Below are positions 8,053 to 17,238 of a stretch of 64,000 nt of DNA, in pieces. Origin of the DNA: Alphaproteobacteria bacterium (GTDB taxonomy: Bacteria; Pseudomonadota; Alphaproteobacteria; Rhodobacterales; Rhodobacteraceae); contig JAUHYC010000001.1 in the NCBI GenBank assembly GCA_030426685.1, positions 1-64,000 on the forward strand, written 5' to 3'. Every line of letters begins with the position of its first letter. Position 1 is the first letter of the stretch. The notes below the pieces were generated by a model. The model was not told the origin of the DNA. It did not search any database and was given only the letters and a program-made list of their open reading frames with translations. Both the position numbers and the translations under genes were made by a program.

Positions 8053-10911
8053 CTATTCTGCCGCGACCCGTTCAGCGCTGAGCATCGGTTTCAGATACTG
8101 CCCGGTATGGCTGCGCTCGCACTCGGCGACCTCTTCCGGTGTGCCCGTAGCAACGATCTGACCCCCGCCATCACCGCCTTCCGGGCCAATATCGATGATC
8201 CAGTCGGCAGTTTTAACCACGTCCAGATTGTGCTCGATCACAATGACCGTGTTGCCCTGATCAACCAATTCATGCAGCACTTCCAAAAGCTTACGCACAT
8301 CTTCGAAATGCAGACCCGTCGTCGGTTCATCGAGAATATAGAGCGTTCGACCCGTTGATCGTTTGCTGAGCTCTTTCGAAAGCTTTACCCGTTGCGCTTC
8401 ACCACCCGACAAAGTGGTGGCCTGCTGGCCGACCTTGATGTAGCCCAGTCCGACACGTGCCAAAGCATCCATCTTGTCCCGGATCGAAGGAACGGCTTTG
8501 AAGAACTCCTGCGCATCTTCCACAGTCATATCAAGCACATCCGCGATGGACTTTCCCTTGAACTTGATCTCGAGCGTCTCGCGATTATAGCGGGCGCCCT
8601 TGCAGGTTTCGCAGGTCACATAAACATCGGGCAGGAAGTGCATCTCGATCTTGATAACACCGTCGCCCTGGCACGCTTCGCAGCGTCCGCCCTTGACGTT
8701 AAAACTGAACCGTCCGGGCTTGTAGCCGCGCGCCTTGGCTTCGGGAAGTCCGGCAAACCAGTCGCGAATTGGCGTGAAGGCCCCGGTGTAAGTTGCTGGA
8801 TTCGAACGCGGAGTTCGACCGATCGGGCGCTGATCGATGTCGATGACCTTATCCAGATGCTCCAGCCCCTTGATCGTCTCACAAGGTGCCGGTGTCTGCC
8901 GGGCACCGTTCAGTCGCATGGAGGCCGTTTTGAACAGGGTCTCAATCGTCAGGGTGGATTTGCCCCCTCCGGACACACCGGTCACGCAAACAAACTTGCC
9001 CAACGGAAACTCGGCCGTGACGTTCTTGAGGTTGTTGCCAGTCGCCTTGACGACGGTCACTTTGTGCTTCTTGCCATTACGCCGCTCAGAAGGCACCGCG
9101 ATCTCGCGCTTGCCCGATAGGTACTGACCAGTGATCGAAGCTGCGTCCCCCGCGATGTGTTCTGGTGTCCCGTGGCTGACGACCTGACCACCATGCACAC
9201 CAGCACCGGGTCCTATATCAAAGACGTAATCGGCTTCGCGAATGGCTTCCTCGTCATGCTCGACAACGATGACAGTGTTGCCCTGATCGCGCAGGTTCTT
9301 GAGCGTGCCCAGAAGGCGATCATTGTCGCGCTGGTGCAACCCGATTGAGGGCTCGTCCAATACATAAAGAACGCCCGTCAGACCCGAGCCGATCTGGCTG
9401 GCCAATCGGATACGCTGGCTCTCGCCACCTGAAAGCGTTCCACTTGAACGTGAAAGCGTAAGGTATTCCAATCCCACGTTATTCAGGAAGCCAAGCCGTT
9501 CGCGAATTTCCTTGAGAATGGCCCGAGCGATCTCGTTCTTCTGCACACTCAGATGATTTGGCGCATTCTCGACCCAGGCCAAGGCCTCGCGGATCGACAT
9601 CTCGACCACCTGCCCAACATGCAGGCCGGCAATCTTGACGGCCAATGCCTCAGCACGCAAACGATACCCTTCGCAGGTGCCACAGGGGCGATTGTTCTGA
9701 TAACGTTCGAACTCCTCGCGTATCCACGCGCTGTCGGTCTCGCGATAGCGGCGCTCCATATTCGGGATTACGCCTTCAAAGCTGCGTGTAACCTGATAGA
9801 CCCGACCACCCTCGTCATAGCGGAACTGGATTTCCTCATCACCGGACCCGCGAAGGAACACCTGCTGCACCTTCTTGGGCAGATCCTTCCACGGCGTATT
9901 CTTGTCGAACTCATAATGCCGCGCGATGGCCTCGATGGTCTGCAGGAAGTACGGTGATTTTCCCTTGCGCCAAGGTGCAAGCGCCCCGTCATACAGTTTC
10001 AACGTCTGGTCGGGAACGACAAGACGTTCGTCAAAGAAAAGCTCAACCCCAAGACCGTCACAATCCGGGCAAGCCCCGAAGGGAGCGTTGAACGAAAACA
10101 AGCGCGGTTCGATTTCGGGGATGGTGAAGCCGCTGACCGGGCAGGCAAAATTTTCGCTGAAGGTGATCCGTTCTGGGTCACCCTCTTTTGGTGCGGTTTC
10201 CAGAATGGCGATCCCATCCGCAAGATCCAACGCGGTGCGCAGGCTGTCGGCGAGCCGTGTCTCCATCCCCTCGCGCACGACCAGACGATCAACCACTACA
10301 TCAATGTCATGACGAAACTTCTTGTCCAGCGAGGGCGGCTCATCCAGCTCGTAGAACGCACCATCTACCTTGACGCGCTGAAAACCCTGCTTGCGAAGTT
10401 CCAGAAACTCTTTCCGGTATTCACCCTTCCGGTCTCGTACGATCGGGGCCAGCAGATAGCCGCGCGTGCCTTCCTCCATCGTCATGATCCGATCGACCAT
10501 GTCCTGCACCTGCTGCGCCTCGATCGGCAGCCCGGTCGCCGGGCTATAAGGCGTTCCGGCACGCGCAAACAGCAGACGCAGATAATCGTAGATCTCGGTC
10601 ACGGTCCCCACGGTCGAACGCGGGTTCTTGGAGGTTGTCTTTTGCTCTATCGAAATCGCCGGGCTTAAGCCGCTAATATGATCAACATCGGGCTTTTCCA
10701 TCATGTCCAGGAACTGGCGCGCATAAGCTGAAAGGCTTTCAACATAGCGCCGCTGACCTTCGGCATAGATCGTGTCGAACGCCAGAGAGGATTTGCCCGA
10801 ACCTGACAAGCCGGTGATCACGACCAGCTGATCGCGCGGAATGTCTACATCAATGCTCTTGAGGTTATGCTCGCGCGCGCCGCGTACCTCGATATTTTTC
10901 AGCTCAGCCAT
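8053..10911 (-). CDS. uvrA: Excinuclease ABC subunit A
   Basis: Damage-recognition ATPase of nucleotide excision repair, 952 residues, normal length. Two ABC modules are complete: Walker A GLSGSGKS at 34-41 and GVSGGGKS in the C-terminal half, and two signatures [11 protein letters not shown] and [11 protein letters not shown]. Zinc-binding cysteines are present in [16 protein letters not shown] and [10 protein letters not shown] start at ATG 10911 ([11 protein letters not shown]), the usual family N-terminus, rather than 57 bases upstream. A LexA box and sigma70 promoter lie about 70-100 bases upstream, so it is SOS-inducible. Confidence 0.97.
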   Translation of the reverse strand: MAELKNIEVRGAREHNLKSIDVDIPRDQLVVITGLSGSGKSSLAFDTIYAEGQRRYVESLSAYARQFLDMMEKPDVDHISGLSPAISIEQKTTSKNPRSTVGTVTEIYDYLRLLFARAGTPYSPATGLPIEAQQVQDMVDRIMTMEEGTRGYLLAPIVRDRKGEYRKEFLELRKQGFQRVKVDGAFYELDEPPSLDKKFRHDIDVVVDRLVVREGMETRLADSLRTALDLADGIAILETAPKEGDPERITFSENFACPVSGFTIPEIEPRLFSFNAPFGACPDCDGLGVELFFDERLVVPDQTLKLYDGALAPWRKGKSPYFLQTIEAIARHYEFDKNTPWKDLPKKVQQVFLRGSGDEEIQFRYDEGGRVYQVTRSFEGVIPNMERRYRETDSAWIREEFERYQNNRPCGTCEGYRLRAEALAVKIAGLHVGQVVEMSIREALAWVENAPNHLSVQKNEIARAILKEIRERLGFLNNVGLEYLTLSRSSGTLSGGESQRIRLASQIGSGLTGVLYVLDEPSIGLHQRDNDRLLGTLKNLRDQGNTVIVVEHDEEAIREADYVFDIGPGAGVHGGQVVSHGTPEHIAGDAASITGQYLSGKREIAVPSERRNGKKHKVTVVKATGNNLKNVTAEFPLGKFVCVTGVSGGGKSTLTIETLFKTASMRLNGARQTPAPCETIKGLEHLDKVIDIDQRPIGRTPRSNPATYTGAFTPIRDWFAGLPEAKARGYKPGRFSFNVKGGRCEACQGDGVIKIEMHFLPDVYVTCETCKGARYNRETLEIKFKGKSIADVLDMTVEDAQEFFKAVPSIRDKMDALARVGLGYIKVGQQATTLSGGEAQRVKLSKELSKRSTGRTLYILDEPTTGLHFEDVRKLLEVLHELVDQGNTVIVIEHNLDVVKTADWIIDIGPEGGDGGGQIVATGTPEEVAECERSHTGQYLKPMLSAERVAAE

Positions 10912-10979
10912 TTCGGCCCCCAACAACCAACGTCCCTCAGAGATAGGTGAGAGGCTCTGAGTCTCCAACCAAAAATTTA

Positions 10980-10994
10980 GAACAAAGTATGAAC
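10980..10994 (-). promoter_or_regulatory. LexA (SOS) box of uvrA
   Basis: The minus strand reads GTTCATACTTTGTTC, an exact match to the alphaproteobacterial LexA operator GTTC-N7-GTTC. It overlaps the predicted uvrA -10 element. Both the spacing and the target gene agree with established SOS regulation in this class. Confidence 0.8.
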
Positions 10995-11012
10995 AAGCGG
11001 CATTTCGGTCAA
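10984..11012 (-). promoter_or_regulatory. Sigma70-type promoter of uvrA
   Basis: On the minus strand, TTGACC (11007-11012) and TACTTT (10984-10989) are separated by exactly 17 bases, giving a good -35/-10 pair about 75 bases upstream of the uvrA start. The -10 lies inside the LexA operator, which explains repression. Confidence 0.6.
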
Positions 11013-11019
11013 CCCTCCC

Positions 11020-11586
11020 TTAACCCTCGGATTTACGCGCCAAAGCCCAGGCGCAAATCGGAAAGGCCGGGTCATTGTCCAGATTATCCATCTCGGGATT
11101 GTAGAGCGGGGGCCAGTCCGGTTCCAGATTTCGCAGCGTCGCCTGCCGGTTGCCCCATTGTTCAGCCTTGATATGGGCAGGGTCGAAACCACATTCCGTC
11201 AGTAGATTCCGCAACCCGCGCGCCGACCAGCGCGAGCAGTCATGCGGAGCGGCATGGAACGGAATAAAGAACGGCACCGCCAGCCAGAAATATCCACCGG
11301 GTCGCAGCATCTCTTGCACGTTCAGCGTTGCCTCAAAGGGTCGGTCGAGATGCTCCCAGACCTGATTTGCAAGAATAATATCGAGTTGGCGCACCTGGCC
11401 CTGATTGTCCAGCAGCGGCCCGGTGCAAATGTCATGCCGGTTTAGCCCGACCTGCTCATAGCTGCGAAACCCAAACTGATTACCCCAAGACCCGGAAATC
11501 TCGACAGCGTCCAATGAGGACGGATTTAACCCGCGTATCCACATACGGCTGGACCGGGCCATGATCACTCGGTTCAAACTGGTCAC
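11020..11586 (-). CDS. Class I SAM-dependent methyltransferase (putative)
   Basis: A 188-residue protein of the Methyltransf_11-like fold. There is no crisp glycine-rich motif I (the region around VEISGSWGN stands in for it), but QVWEHLDRPFEATLNVQEML and LRPGGYFWLAVPFFIPFH match the post-motif pattern of class I methyltransferases, and HDCSRWSARGLRNLL is typical of family members that act on lipids or sugars. The substrate is unknown. It lies upstream of uvrA on the same strand but is separated by the uvrA promoter. Confidence 0.65.
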   Translation of the reverse strand: MTSLNRVIMARSSRMWIRGLNPSSLDAVEISGSWGNQFGFRSYEQVGLNRHDICTGPLLDNQGQVRQLDIILANQVWEHLDRPFEATLNVQEMLRPGGYFWLAVPFFIPFHAAPHDCSRWSARGLRNLLTECGFDPAHIKAEQWGNRQATLRNLEPDWPPLYNPEMDNLDNDPAFPICAWALARKSEG

Positions 11587-11688
11587 TGCTGCCCTCGGTT
11601 GTTTTTCTCTCTATAAACCATGGCGCGGTTCAGTTGTCGGCAAAAAACGCCGCTCTCTGGTATTTAGCGTTTGAATTTAAACGGAAAG

Positions 11689-11765
11689 TGGCGCGGTTGA
11701 CGGGGCTCGAACCCGCGACCCCCGGCGTGACAGGCCGGTACTCTAACCAACTGAGCTACAACCGC
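11689..11765 (-). tRNA. tRNA-Asp (GTC), copy 1
   Basis: A complete 77-base cloverleaf on the minus strand: acceptor GCGGTTG pairs with CAACCGC, the anticodon arm CCGGC-CTGTCAC-GCCGG gives anticodon GTC, the T loop has GGTTCGAGCC, and CCA is encoded. It is identical to the copy 129 bases away. Confidence 0.95.
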
Positions 11766-11817
11766 GCATTTAGGGTCTATGTCCGATCCGTTTGCCCGGA
11801 TCAAAGGCTGGCAGCGA

Positions 11818-11894
11818 TGGCGCGGTTGACGGGGCTCGAACCCGCGACCCCCGGCGTGACAGGCCGGTACTCTAACCAACTGAGCTACAACCGC
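11818..11894 (-). tRNA. tRNA-Asp (GTC), copy 2
   Basis: Same 77-base sequence as the neighbouring copy, with anticodon GTC and encoded CCA. The two genes form a tandem pair 52 bases apart and are probably co-transcribed. Confidence 0.95.
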
Positions 11895-12098
11895 CCACTG
11901 CCCGTTCATCTCTGAACGTTGGGGTGTATTATGGCTACGGTCGGGCAGCGTCAAGCGGCGTTTTGAAGTTTTTTGTTCGATACACAATTTTTCCCGATCA
12001 CCCACCCTTCTGCCCACGCGCGACACGCCAACCCAAATCGATATATGCCGGGATTGACCTTGCGCAGAGGCAGGACACGCTGTAAGAGCCGAATTCAC

Positions 12099-12173
12099 GG
12101 GTGATTAGCTCAGTGGTAGAGCGCTTCGTTCACATCGAAGATGTCAGGAGTTCAAATCTCTTATCACCCACCA
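12099..12173 (+). tRNA. tRNA-Val (CAC)
   Basis: A 75-base cloverleaf: acceptor GGGTGAT with ATCACCC, anticodon arm CTTCG-TTCACAT-CGAAG with anticodon CAC, T-arm loop GTTCAAATC and encoded CCA. It reads GUG codons. It is on the opposite strand from the tRNA-Asp pair. Confidence 0.93.
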
Positions 12174-12234
12174 CTTCCCTTCCTGTTAGATGACCAATAG
12201 CCGTGACAGCAGGAACACATGGGGTAGCGCCTCA

Positions 12235-12462
12235 TCAACCACCGACATAAACTCCTGTTTTTGGGCGATAAAAAATCTTCTGATCATGCAATCGCCCCAA
12301 AAGGTCATGCAACCTGCGCACAAAATCTTCGCGGGCAACGCGGGCATCAACGGATTCGTCGGGCTGCTGATGCGATTTCAATGCGATTGTCAGGCGCATT
12401 GCTTCTTCAATCAGGTCCATGTCTTCGATCGAAAGCTCAAACAGGTCATTATATTGGGGCAT
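12235..12462 (-). CDS. Small conserved-looking protein of unknown function
   Basis: A 75-residue acidic, alpha-helical soluble protein without signal peptide or membrane segment. The start is well supported by AGGAGG 7 bases before ATG 12462. Helical heptad-like stretches (LFELSIEDMDLIEEAM, DFVRRLHDLLGRL) suggest a helix bundle or a protein-protein contact. I do not recognise a family. It lies between tRNA-Val and a 438-base region holding only gene debris. Confidence 0.6.
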   Translation of the reverse strand: MPQYNDLFELSIEDMDLIEEAMRLTIALKSHQQPDESVDARVAREDFVRRLHDLLGRLHDQKIFYRPKTGVYVGG

Positions 12463-12628
12463 GATGGGTCCTCCTGGCTGGGCGCAGGTTTCAAGCGTGC
12501 CTCAACGGGCCGATCTTTTCCACCACTATCACGATCATACAGGTATCAGCGTTTCGGCCCGACTCTGATGGCTTGTCAGCAAACCTGCTATCTGCCTGCT
12601 CTTGACCTGTTCGCAATCGGAATGCGGC

Positions 12629-12853
12629 ATGGCAAAACAGAAGCGGAAAATCGGTCTTGTCGACCTGACGTTCATATCGGTTGGGGGCATATTGAAGTCT
12701 GGCTGGCTGTTCGGCCAACCGCTTGCGGTTCAGCACACAGACCGAGCGGCGGTTGCCTTCGCTGTGCGGTCTTCCCTGTCCAGCGAGAAGCTTCCGGGCC
12801 TACGTCGCGGAAGAGGATTTCTAGACCCCGCTGAGCCGGTGGTCGGGCTATGA
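12629..12853 (+). pseudogene. N-terminal remnant of an APC-family amino-acid permease
   Basis: An open frame of 74 codons begins with ATG 12629. Its residues 6-27 (KRKIGLVDLTFISVGGILK then SGWLFG) match the first membrane helix pattern of APC permeases, which usually read LxxLDLTFIGLGAIIGSGWLFG. After GWLFG the similarity fades and the frame stops at 12853, about 400 residues short. No ribosome site precedes it. An insertion of Lys in place of the conserved Gly of GSGW supports decay. It is probably a relic, but a chance resemblance of about 20 residues cannot be excluded. Confidence 0.45.
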
Positions 12854-12879
12854 AAAAGGCGGGGCCAGTACCCCGCCTT
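12852..12879 (-). terminator. Intrinsic terminator of lon
   Basis: Nine-base-pair stem AAGGCGGGG (12856-12864) with CCCCGCCTT (12871-12879) and a 6-base loop; on the minus strand the stem runs into TTTTTC. It lies 22 bases beyond the lon stop codon. Confidence 0.8.
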
Positions 12880-12900
12880 CTTCATTGATATCTATCAACC

Positions 12901-15309
12901 CTAGTGGGCAGTCGCAGAAGGGCTGTTGCCCTCGGCCACTTTCGCCGCTGCGGCGGCTGCTTCTTCGGCAGCTTCATCCCATTCCACAGGCTCAGGTTCG
13001 CGTATCAAAGCGTGCTCCAGAACTTCGGAAACGTGTTTTACAACAACGATTTCCAGACCCTCTTTCACGTTGTCGGGAATATCGGCCAGATCTTTCTCAT
13101 TCTCTTCGGGTATGAGAACGGTCTTGATCCCACCCCGCAATGCGGCCAGCAGCTTTTCCTTCAATCCGCCGATCGGCATTGCGTTCCCGCGCAGGGACAC
13201 TTCGCCTGTCATCGCGATATCCTTGCGCACAGGGATACCAGTCAGAACTGAAACGATTGACGTCACCATCGCCAGACCGGCACTGGGCCCGTCCTTGGGT
13301 GTCGCCCCATCAGGCACGTGAACGTGGATGTCAATCTTGTCGAACTGGGGCGGCTTAACCCCGATCTTGGGTGATATGGACCGCACATAGGACGAGGCCG
13401 CGTCGATGGATTCTTTCATCACATCGCCCAACTTACCGGTGGTCTTCATCCGACCCTTTCCGGGAAGCTTGAGCGCCTCGATATGCAGCAGATCCCCACC
13501 GACCGACGTCCACGCCAGACCGGTGACAACTCCTACCTGATCGTCCTGTTCAGCCAGACCATAGCGGAATTTCGGCACGCCAAGGAAATCATCCAGATTT
13601 TCCGGCGTCACCGTCACGGTTTCCGCCTCTTTCTTGATGATTTTGGTCAGCGATTTCCGCGCCACCTTTGCGATTTCACGCTCGAGGTTTCGCACACCCG
13701 CTTCGCGGGTATAAGTGCGGATGATCTTTTGCAGAGCCTCATCGGTCAGCTCAAATTCCTTGGCTTTCAGACCATGGTTTTTGACCTGCTTGCTGATCAG
13801 GTGCTGTTTGGCGATCTCGCTCTTTTCCTCTTCGGTGTAACCGGCCAGCGGGATGATCTCCATCCGGTCCAGCAGAGGCCCAGGCATGTTGTAGCTGTTC
13901 GACGTGGTCAGGAACATCACGTTCGACAGGTCATATTCGACCTCCAAGTAGTGGTCCATGAACGTGTTGTTCTGTTCCGGATCCAACACTTCCAGCATCG
14001 CCGAGGCCGGGTCGCCACGGAAGTCCTGCCCCATCTTGTCGATTTCATCCAACAAGATAAGCGGGTTCGTGGTTTTCGCCTTTTTCAGCGCCTGAATGAT
14101 CTTGCCGGGCATCGAACCGATATAAGTCCGGCGGTGCCCCCTGATCTCGGATTCGTCGCGCACGCCACCCAGCGAGATGCGAATGAATTCGCGCCCTGTG
14201 GCTTTGGCAACCGATTTACCCAGCGAAGTTTTGCCCACACCCGGGGGGCCGACAAGGCACAGAATCGGGCCCTTCAGCTTTTTCGAACGCTGCTGCACCG
14301 CGAGGTACTCAACGATCCGTTCTTTGACCTTCTCAAGGCCATAGTGATCGGCATCCAGAATATCCTGCGCGCGGCTGAGGTCCTTTTTGACACGGGATTT
14401 GGTGCCCCATGGCAATGCAAGGATCCAATCCAGATAGTTGCGCACAACCGTAGCCTCAGCCGACATGGGCGACATGTTCTTGAGCTTTTTCAGCTCACCC
14501 TCGGCCTTTTCGCGCGCCTCTTTTGACAGCTTGGTCTCGGCAATCTTGGCTTCAAGTTCGGCAACTTCGTTCGAACCGTCCTCGCCATCACCAAGCTCCT
14601 TCTGAATGGCCTTCATCTGCTCATTCAGATAGTACTCGCGCTGCGTCTTCTCCATCTGGGATTTGACGCGGGTCTTGATCTTTTTCTCGACCTGCAGAAC
14701 CGACATCTCACCCTGCATCAGGCCATAAACCTTCTCGAGCCGCTCGCTGACGCTGAGGGTTTCCAGCAGCTCCTGCTTTTGCTCGACTTCAATGCCCAGA
14801 TGACCCGAAACAAGGTCAGCCAGTTTCGCAGGCTCAGTGGTTTCTCCGACGGCGGCCAAGGCCTCCTCGGGGATATTCTTGCGAACTTTGGCGTAGCGTT
14901 CGAACTCGTCAGCCACTGTACGCAGCAGCGCCTCGGTCGTGGTCACGTCGCCGGGGATCTCGGTCAGATACTCGGCACGGGCTTCAAAGAAATCTTCGTT
15001 CTCAAGGAATTCCGTGATCTGCACGCGTGCCTGCCCCTCAACCAGCACCTTGACGGTGCCGTCGGGTAGCTTCAGCAATTGAAGCACGTTGGCCAAAACA
15101 CCCGAGCGATAGATGCCATCGATTTCGGGATCATCCTCACCGGGATCAATCTGGCTGGACAACAGAATTTGCTTGTCATCCTGCATCACCTCTTCCAGCG
15201 CGCGGACCGATTTGTCTCGGCCCACGAACAACGGCACGATCATATGTGGGAACACCACGATGTCGCGCAGCGGCAGGACGGGGTATGAGGAATTCAGAGG
15301 CTCTTGCAT
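12901..15309 (-). CDS. lon: ATP-dependent protease Lon
   Basis: An 802-residue cytoplasmic AAA+ protease that degrades misfolded and regulatory proteins. The N-terminal LON substrate domain begins at VLPLRDIVVFPHM, the ATPase has Walker A GPPGVGKTSLGKS and Walker B ILLDEIDKM, and the protease domain has the Ser-Lys dyad in PKDGPSAGLAM and RGNAMPIGGLKEKLLAAL. The tail is Ala-rich. It is monocistronic with its own terminator and a candidate heat-shock promoter upstream. Confidence 0.97.
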   Translation of the reverse strand: MQEPLNSSYPVLPLRDIVVFPHMIVPLFVGRDKSVRALEEVMQDDKQILLSSQIDPGEDDPEIDGIYRSGVLANVLQLLKLPDGTVKVLVEGQARVQITEFLENEDFFEARAEYLTEIPGDVTTTEALLRTVADEFERYAKVRKNIPEEALAAVGETTEPAKLADLVSGHLGIEVEQKQELLETLSVSERLEKVYGLMQGEMSVLQVEKKIKTRVKSQMEKTQREYYLNEQMKAIQKELGDGEDGSNEVAELEAKIAETKLSKEAREKAEGELKKLKNMSPMSAEATVVRNYLDWILALPWGTKSRVKKDLSRAQDILDADHYGLEKVKERIVEYLAVQQRSKKLKGPILCLVGPPGVGKTSLGKSVAKATGREFIRISLGGVRDESEIRGHRRTYIGSMPGKIIQALKKAKTTNPLILLDEIDKMGQDFRGDPASAMLEVLDPEQNNTFMDHYLEVEYDLSNVMFLTTSNSYNMPGPLLDRMEIIPLAGYTEEEKSEIAKQHLISKQVKNHGLKAKEFELTDEALQKIIRTYTREAGVRNLEREIAKVARKSLTKIIKKEAETVTVTPENLDDFLGVPKFRYGLAEQDDQVGVVTGLAWTSVGGDLLHIEALKLPGKGRMKTTGKLGDVMKESIDAASSYVRSISPKIGVKPPQFDKIDIHVHVPDGATPKDGPSAGLAMVTSIVSVLTGIPVRKDIAMTGEVSLRGNAMPIGGLKEKLLAALRGGIKTVLIPEENEKDLADIPDNVKEGLEIVVVKHVSEVLEHALIREPEPVEWDEAAEEAAAAAAKVAEGNSPSATAH

Positions 15310-15390
15310 GCTCTATCCTTATCATTGGCAAGACGACACCAGTCCCTGTGTCAGGCAACCTTTGGCCGTCTCCTGTCTTGGACGATAGAG

Positions 15391-15417
15391 GTGGGGCACC
15401 TGTTCCCCCATTTCAAC
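15391..15417 (-). promoter_or_regulatory. Candidate sigma32 (heat-shock) promoter of lon
   Basis: The minus strand has GTTGAAA (15411-15417) and CCCCAC (15391-15396) separated by 14 bases, close to the alphaproteobacterial RpoH pattern CTTGAAA-N11-16-CCCATNT. It is about 80 bases upstream of the lon start. Lon is a classic heat-shock gene, which supports the reading, but two consensus positions are off. Confidence 0.4.
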
Positions 15418-15543
15418 CTCATCGCCGTTTGTCGAGATCCAGCATGACCCGATGATCTGGGGACTGCAAGGCGTCGCGCGAACATATCCACCGATTTTGC
15501 AGCCCCGCATTGCGATGACCGGGCATGAAAGCTCAATTATGTG

Positions 15544-15954
15544 TCAAAAAATCTTTTGCACGGCCCGGGACAAAAAGAAGCCATGCCCAACTTCGTTTTT
15601 GCACTCCAATCCTCTTTGCGACGAATGACACACAAAACCGCCAAATCGGCCGGTAACACCATAGTCAGCCCGGTCAAAGCCATTGCGGCTAATTCTAAGG
15701 GGTTGGCACAGCATTCTGACCGCGCCGGTATCCGTCATGAAAAAGTCGTGCCCCCAATCCGACTGGCAATCTGCGGGTCGTGGCAACGCGGGTGAACCAG
15801 AGCGCTCGATAATCGTGCAGGACAAGTCTGACGAGTCGGGCGATTCCCCTACAACACACTGAATATTCTCGGATGGTGTTTCGAAGGTCCAGACATCTGC
15901 CTGCGCACCTGCGGCGAAAAGAAGAGATATAACAAAAGCAAAAAGACGAGGCAT
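15544..15954 (-). CDS. Secreted DUF6636-like protein
   Basis: A 136-residue exported protein with signal peptide (MPRLFAFVISLLFAAGAQA) and a compact domain holding paired cysteines (IQCVV, LSCTI, ADCQSD, MLCQP, FVCHS, LECKN), which suggests three disulfides in the periplasm. The pattern recalls DUF6636, a family of secreted proteins without known function. I start at ATG 15954 because AGGAGG is 6 bases upstream; an in-frame ATG at 15972 overlaps that site. It is a single gene between lon and tgt. Confidence 0.65.
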   Translation of the reverse strand: MPRLFAFVISLLFAAGAQADVWTFETPSENIQCVVGESPDSSDLSCTIIERSGSPALPRPADCQSDWGHDFFMTDTGAVRMLCQPLRISRNGFDRADYGVTGRFGGFVCHSSQRGLECKNEVGHGFFLSRAVQKIF

Positions 15955-16044
15955 ACGAGACCTCCTGATCATAACATAAAAGTTTTGAAATAAGACGACA
16001 GGATAGCAAAAAAACGGCTGTTTGTCACGGTAGCGGGTACAAGC

Positions 16045-17175
16045 TCACAGTGGCTCGATATCGCCCTGTTCACGCTGGGCGTGAAACTGCGTCTGCCAGT
16101 CCGCGAATGCTCCAGTGGCAATGGCTTCGCGCATCCCCTGCATGATTTCCTGAAAATAGTGAAGGTTGTGCCAGGTCAGCAGCATACCCGAGATCATCTC
16201 GTTTGCGCGGAACACATGGTGCAGATAGGCACGGGAATAATGTGAACAGGCCGGGCACGAACAGGCCTCGTCCAGCGGGCGCGGGTCATCGGCATGGCGT
16301 GCATTCTTGATGTTGACCACGCCATACCGCGTGAACACCTGCCCCGTTCGGCCTGACCGGGATGGCAATACACAGTCCATCATGTCAACGCCACGCGCAA
16401 CCGCACCGACGATATCATCGGGCTTGCCCACCCCCATCAGGTAACGAGGCTTGTCCGCAGGTAAAAACTCGGGCGCATAATCGAGACAATCAAACATGGC
16501 CTCCTGCCCTTCTCCCACGGCAAGGCCGCCGATCGCGTAGCCTTCAAACCCGATTGCTTTGAGCGCATCTGCGCTTTCTTCACGCAAATCCTGTTCCAAG
16601 CCGCCCTGCATAATCCCGAACAACGCGTGACCGGGTCGATCCCCAAATGCCTCCCGGGACCGATCGGCCCATCGCATCGACAAACGCATCGACTCGGCAA
16701 TCCGCTCGCGATCGGCGGGCAAGGCCGGGCATTCGTCAAAGCACATGACAATATCCGAGCCTAAAAGGCGTTGAATCTCCATCGAACGCTCTGGCGTCAG
16801 CTCATGCTTGGAGCCATCGATGTGGGATTTGAAGGTCACGCCCTTTTCAGTCAGCTTGCGCAGCCCCGCCAGTGACATCACTTGAAATCCACCAGAATCC
16901 GTCAGAATGGGCCGTTCCCAGTTCATGAACTTGTGCAACCCGCCCAGCCGATTGATCCGTTCAGCCGTGGGGCGCAGCATCAGGTGATAGGTGTTGCCCA
17001 GCAAGATATCGGCACCCGTGGCGCGCACGCTTTCCGGCATCATCGCCTTGACCGTCGCAGCGGTGCCAACTGGCATGAAGGCTGGCGTGCGCACCTCACC
17101 GCGCGGCGTGTTGATGACACCGGTCCGGGCCTTGCCATCTGTGGCCTTCAATTCGAATGAAAAACGCTGAGTCAT
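16045..17175 (-). CDS. tgt: Queuine tRNA-ribosyltransferase
   Basis: A 376-residue enzyme that exchanges guanine-34 of GUN tRNAs (including the tRNA-Asp GTC encoded in this window) for the queuine precursor. Conserved features: [12 protein letters not shown] with catalytic Asp93, the nucleophile region [13 protein letters not shown], and the zinc ligands in [16 protein letters not shown]. The start at ATG 17175 (MTQRFSFEL) is the family-typical N-terminus, 54 bases inside a longer open frame. It is followed at its 5' side by the nucleoside hydrolase gene on the same strand, 63 bases away. Confidence 0.96.
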   Translation of the reverse strand: MTQRFSFELKATDGKARTGVINTPRGEVRTPAFMPVGTAATVKAMMPESVRATGADILLGNTYHLMLRPTAERINRLGGLHKFMNWERPILTDSGGFQVMSLAGLRKLTEKGVTFKSHIDGSKHELTPERSMEIQRLLGSDIVMCFDECPALPADRERIAESMRLSMRWADRSREAFGDRPGHALFGIMQGGLEQDLREESADALKAIGFEGYAIGGLAVGEGQEAMFDCLDYAPEFLPADKPRYLMGVGKPDDIVGAVARGVDMMDCVLPSRSGRTGQVFTRYGVVNIKNARHADDPRPLDEACSCPACSHYSRAYLHHVFRANEMISGMLLTWHNLHYFQEIMQGMREAIATGAFADWQTQFHAQREQGDIEPL

Positions 17176-17238
17176 CTTGTCGCCTCGGGTCCCTGAACCG
17201 GGCAGGCTTTGCCCGATCTGCAAGTCCAATGCAACCCG

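Larger units (their letters stand above)
12463..12900. other. Gene-poor stretch holding a decayed permease fragment
   Basis: 438 bases without an intact gene. The plus strand from 12629 contains what looks like the N-terminal end of an APC-family permease, annotated separately, and the right end holds the lon terminator. I see no other recognisable content at 12463-12628. Confidence 0.6.

Noticed and set aside
11689-11894. tRNA-Asp pair as a prophage attachment site
   Set aside because: The duplicate is a complete functional tandem copy with identical sequence; there is no partial tRNA copy or integrase nearby.
13483-14526. A 347-codon open frame antisense to lon
   Set aside because: It lies fully within lon, whose protease and ATPase motifs are intact; no domain in the antisense protein.
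15322-15536. Short frames of 60-62 codons upstream of lon
   Set aside because: Two overlapping frames with no ribosome site and no recognisable domain; the candidate heat-shock promoter lies in them.
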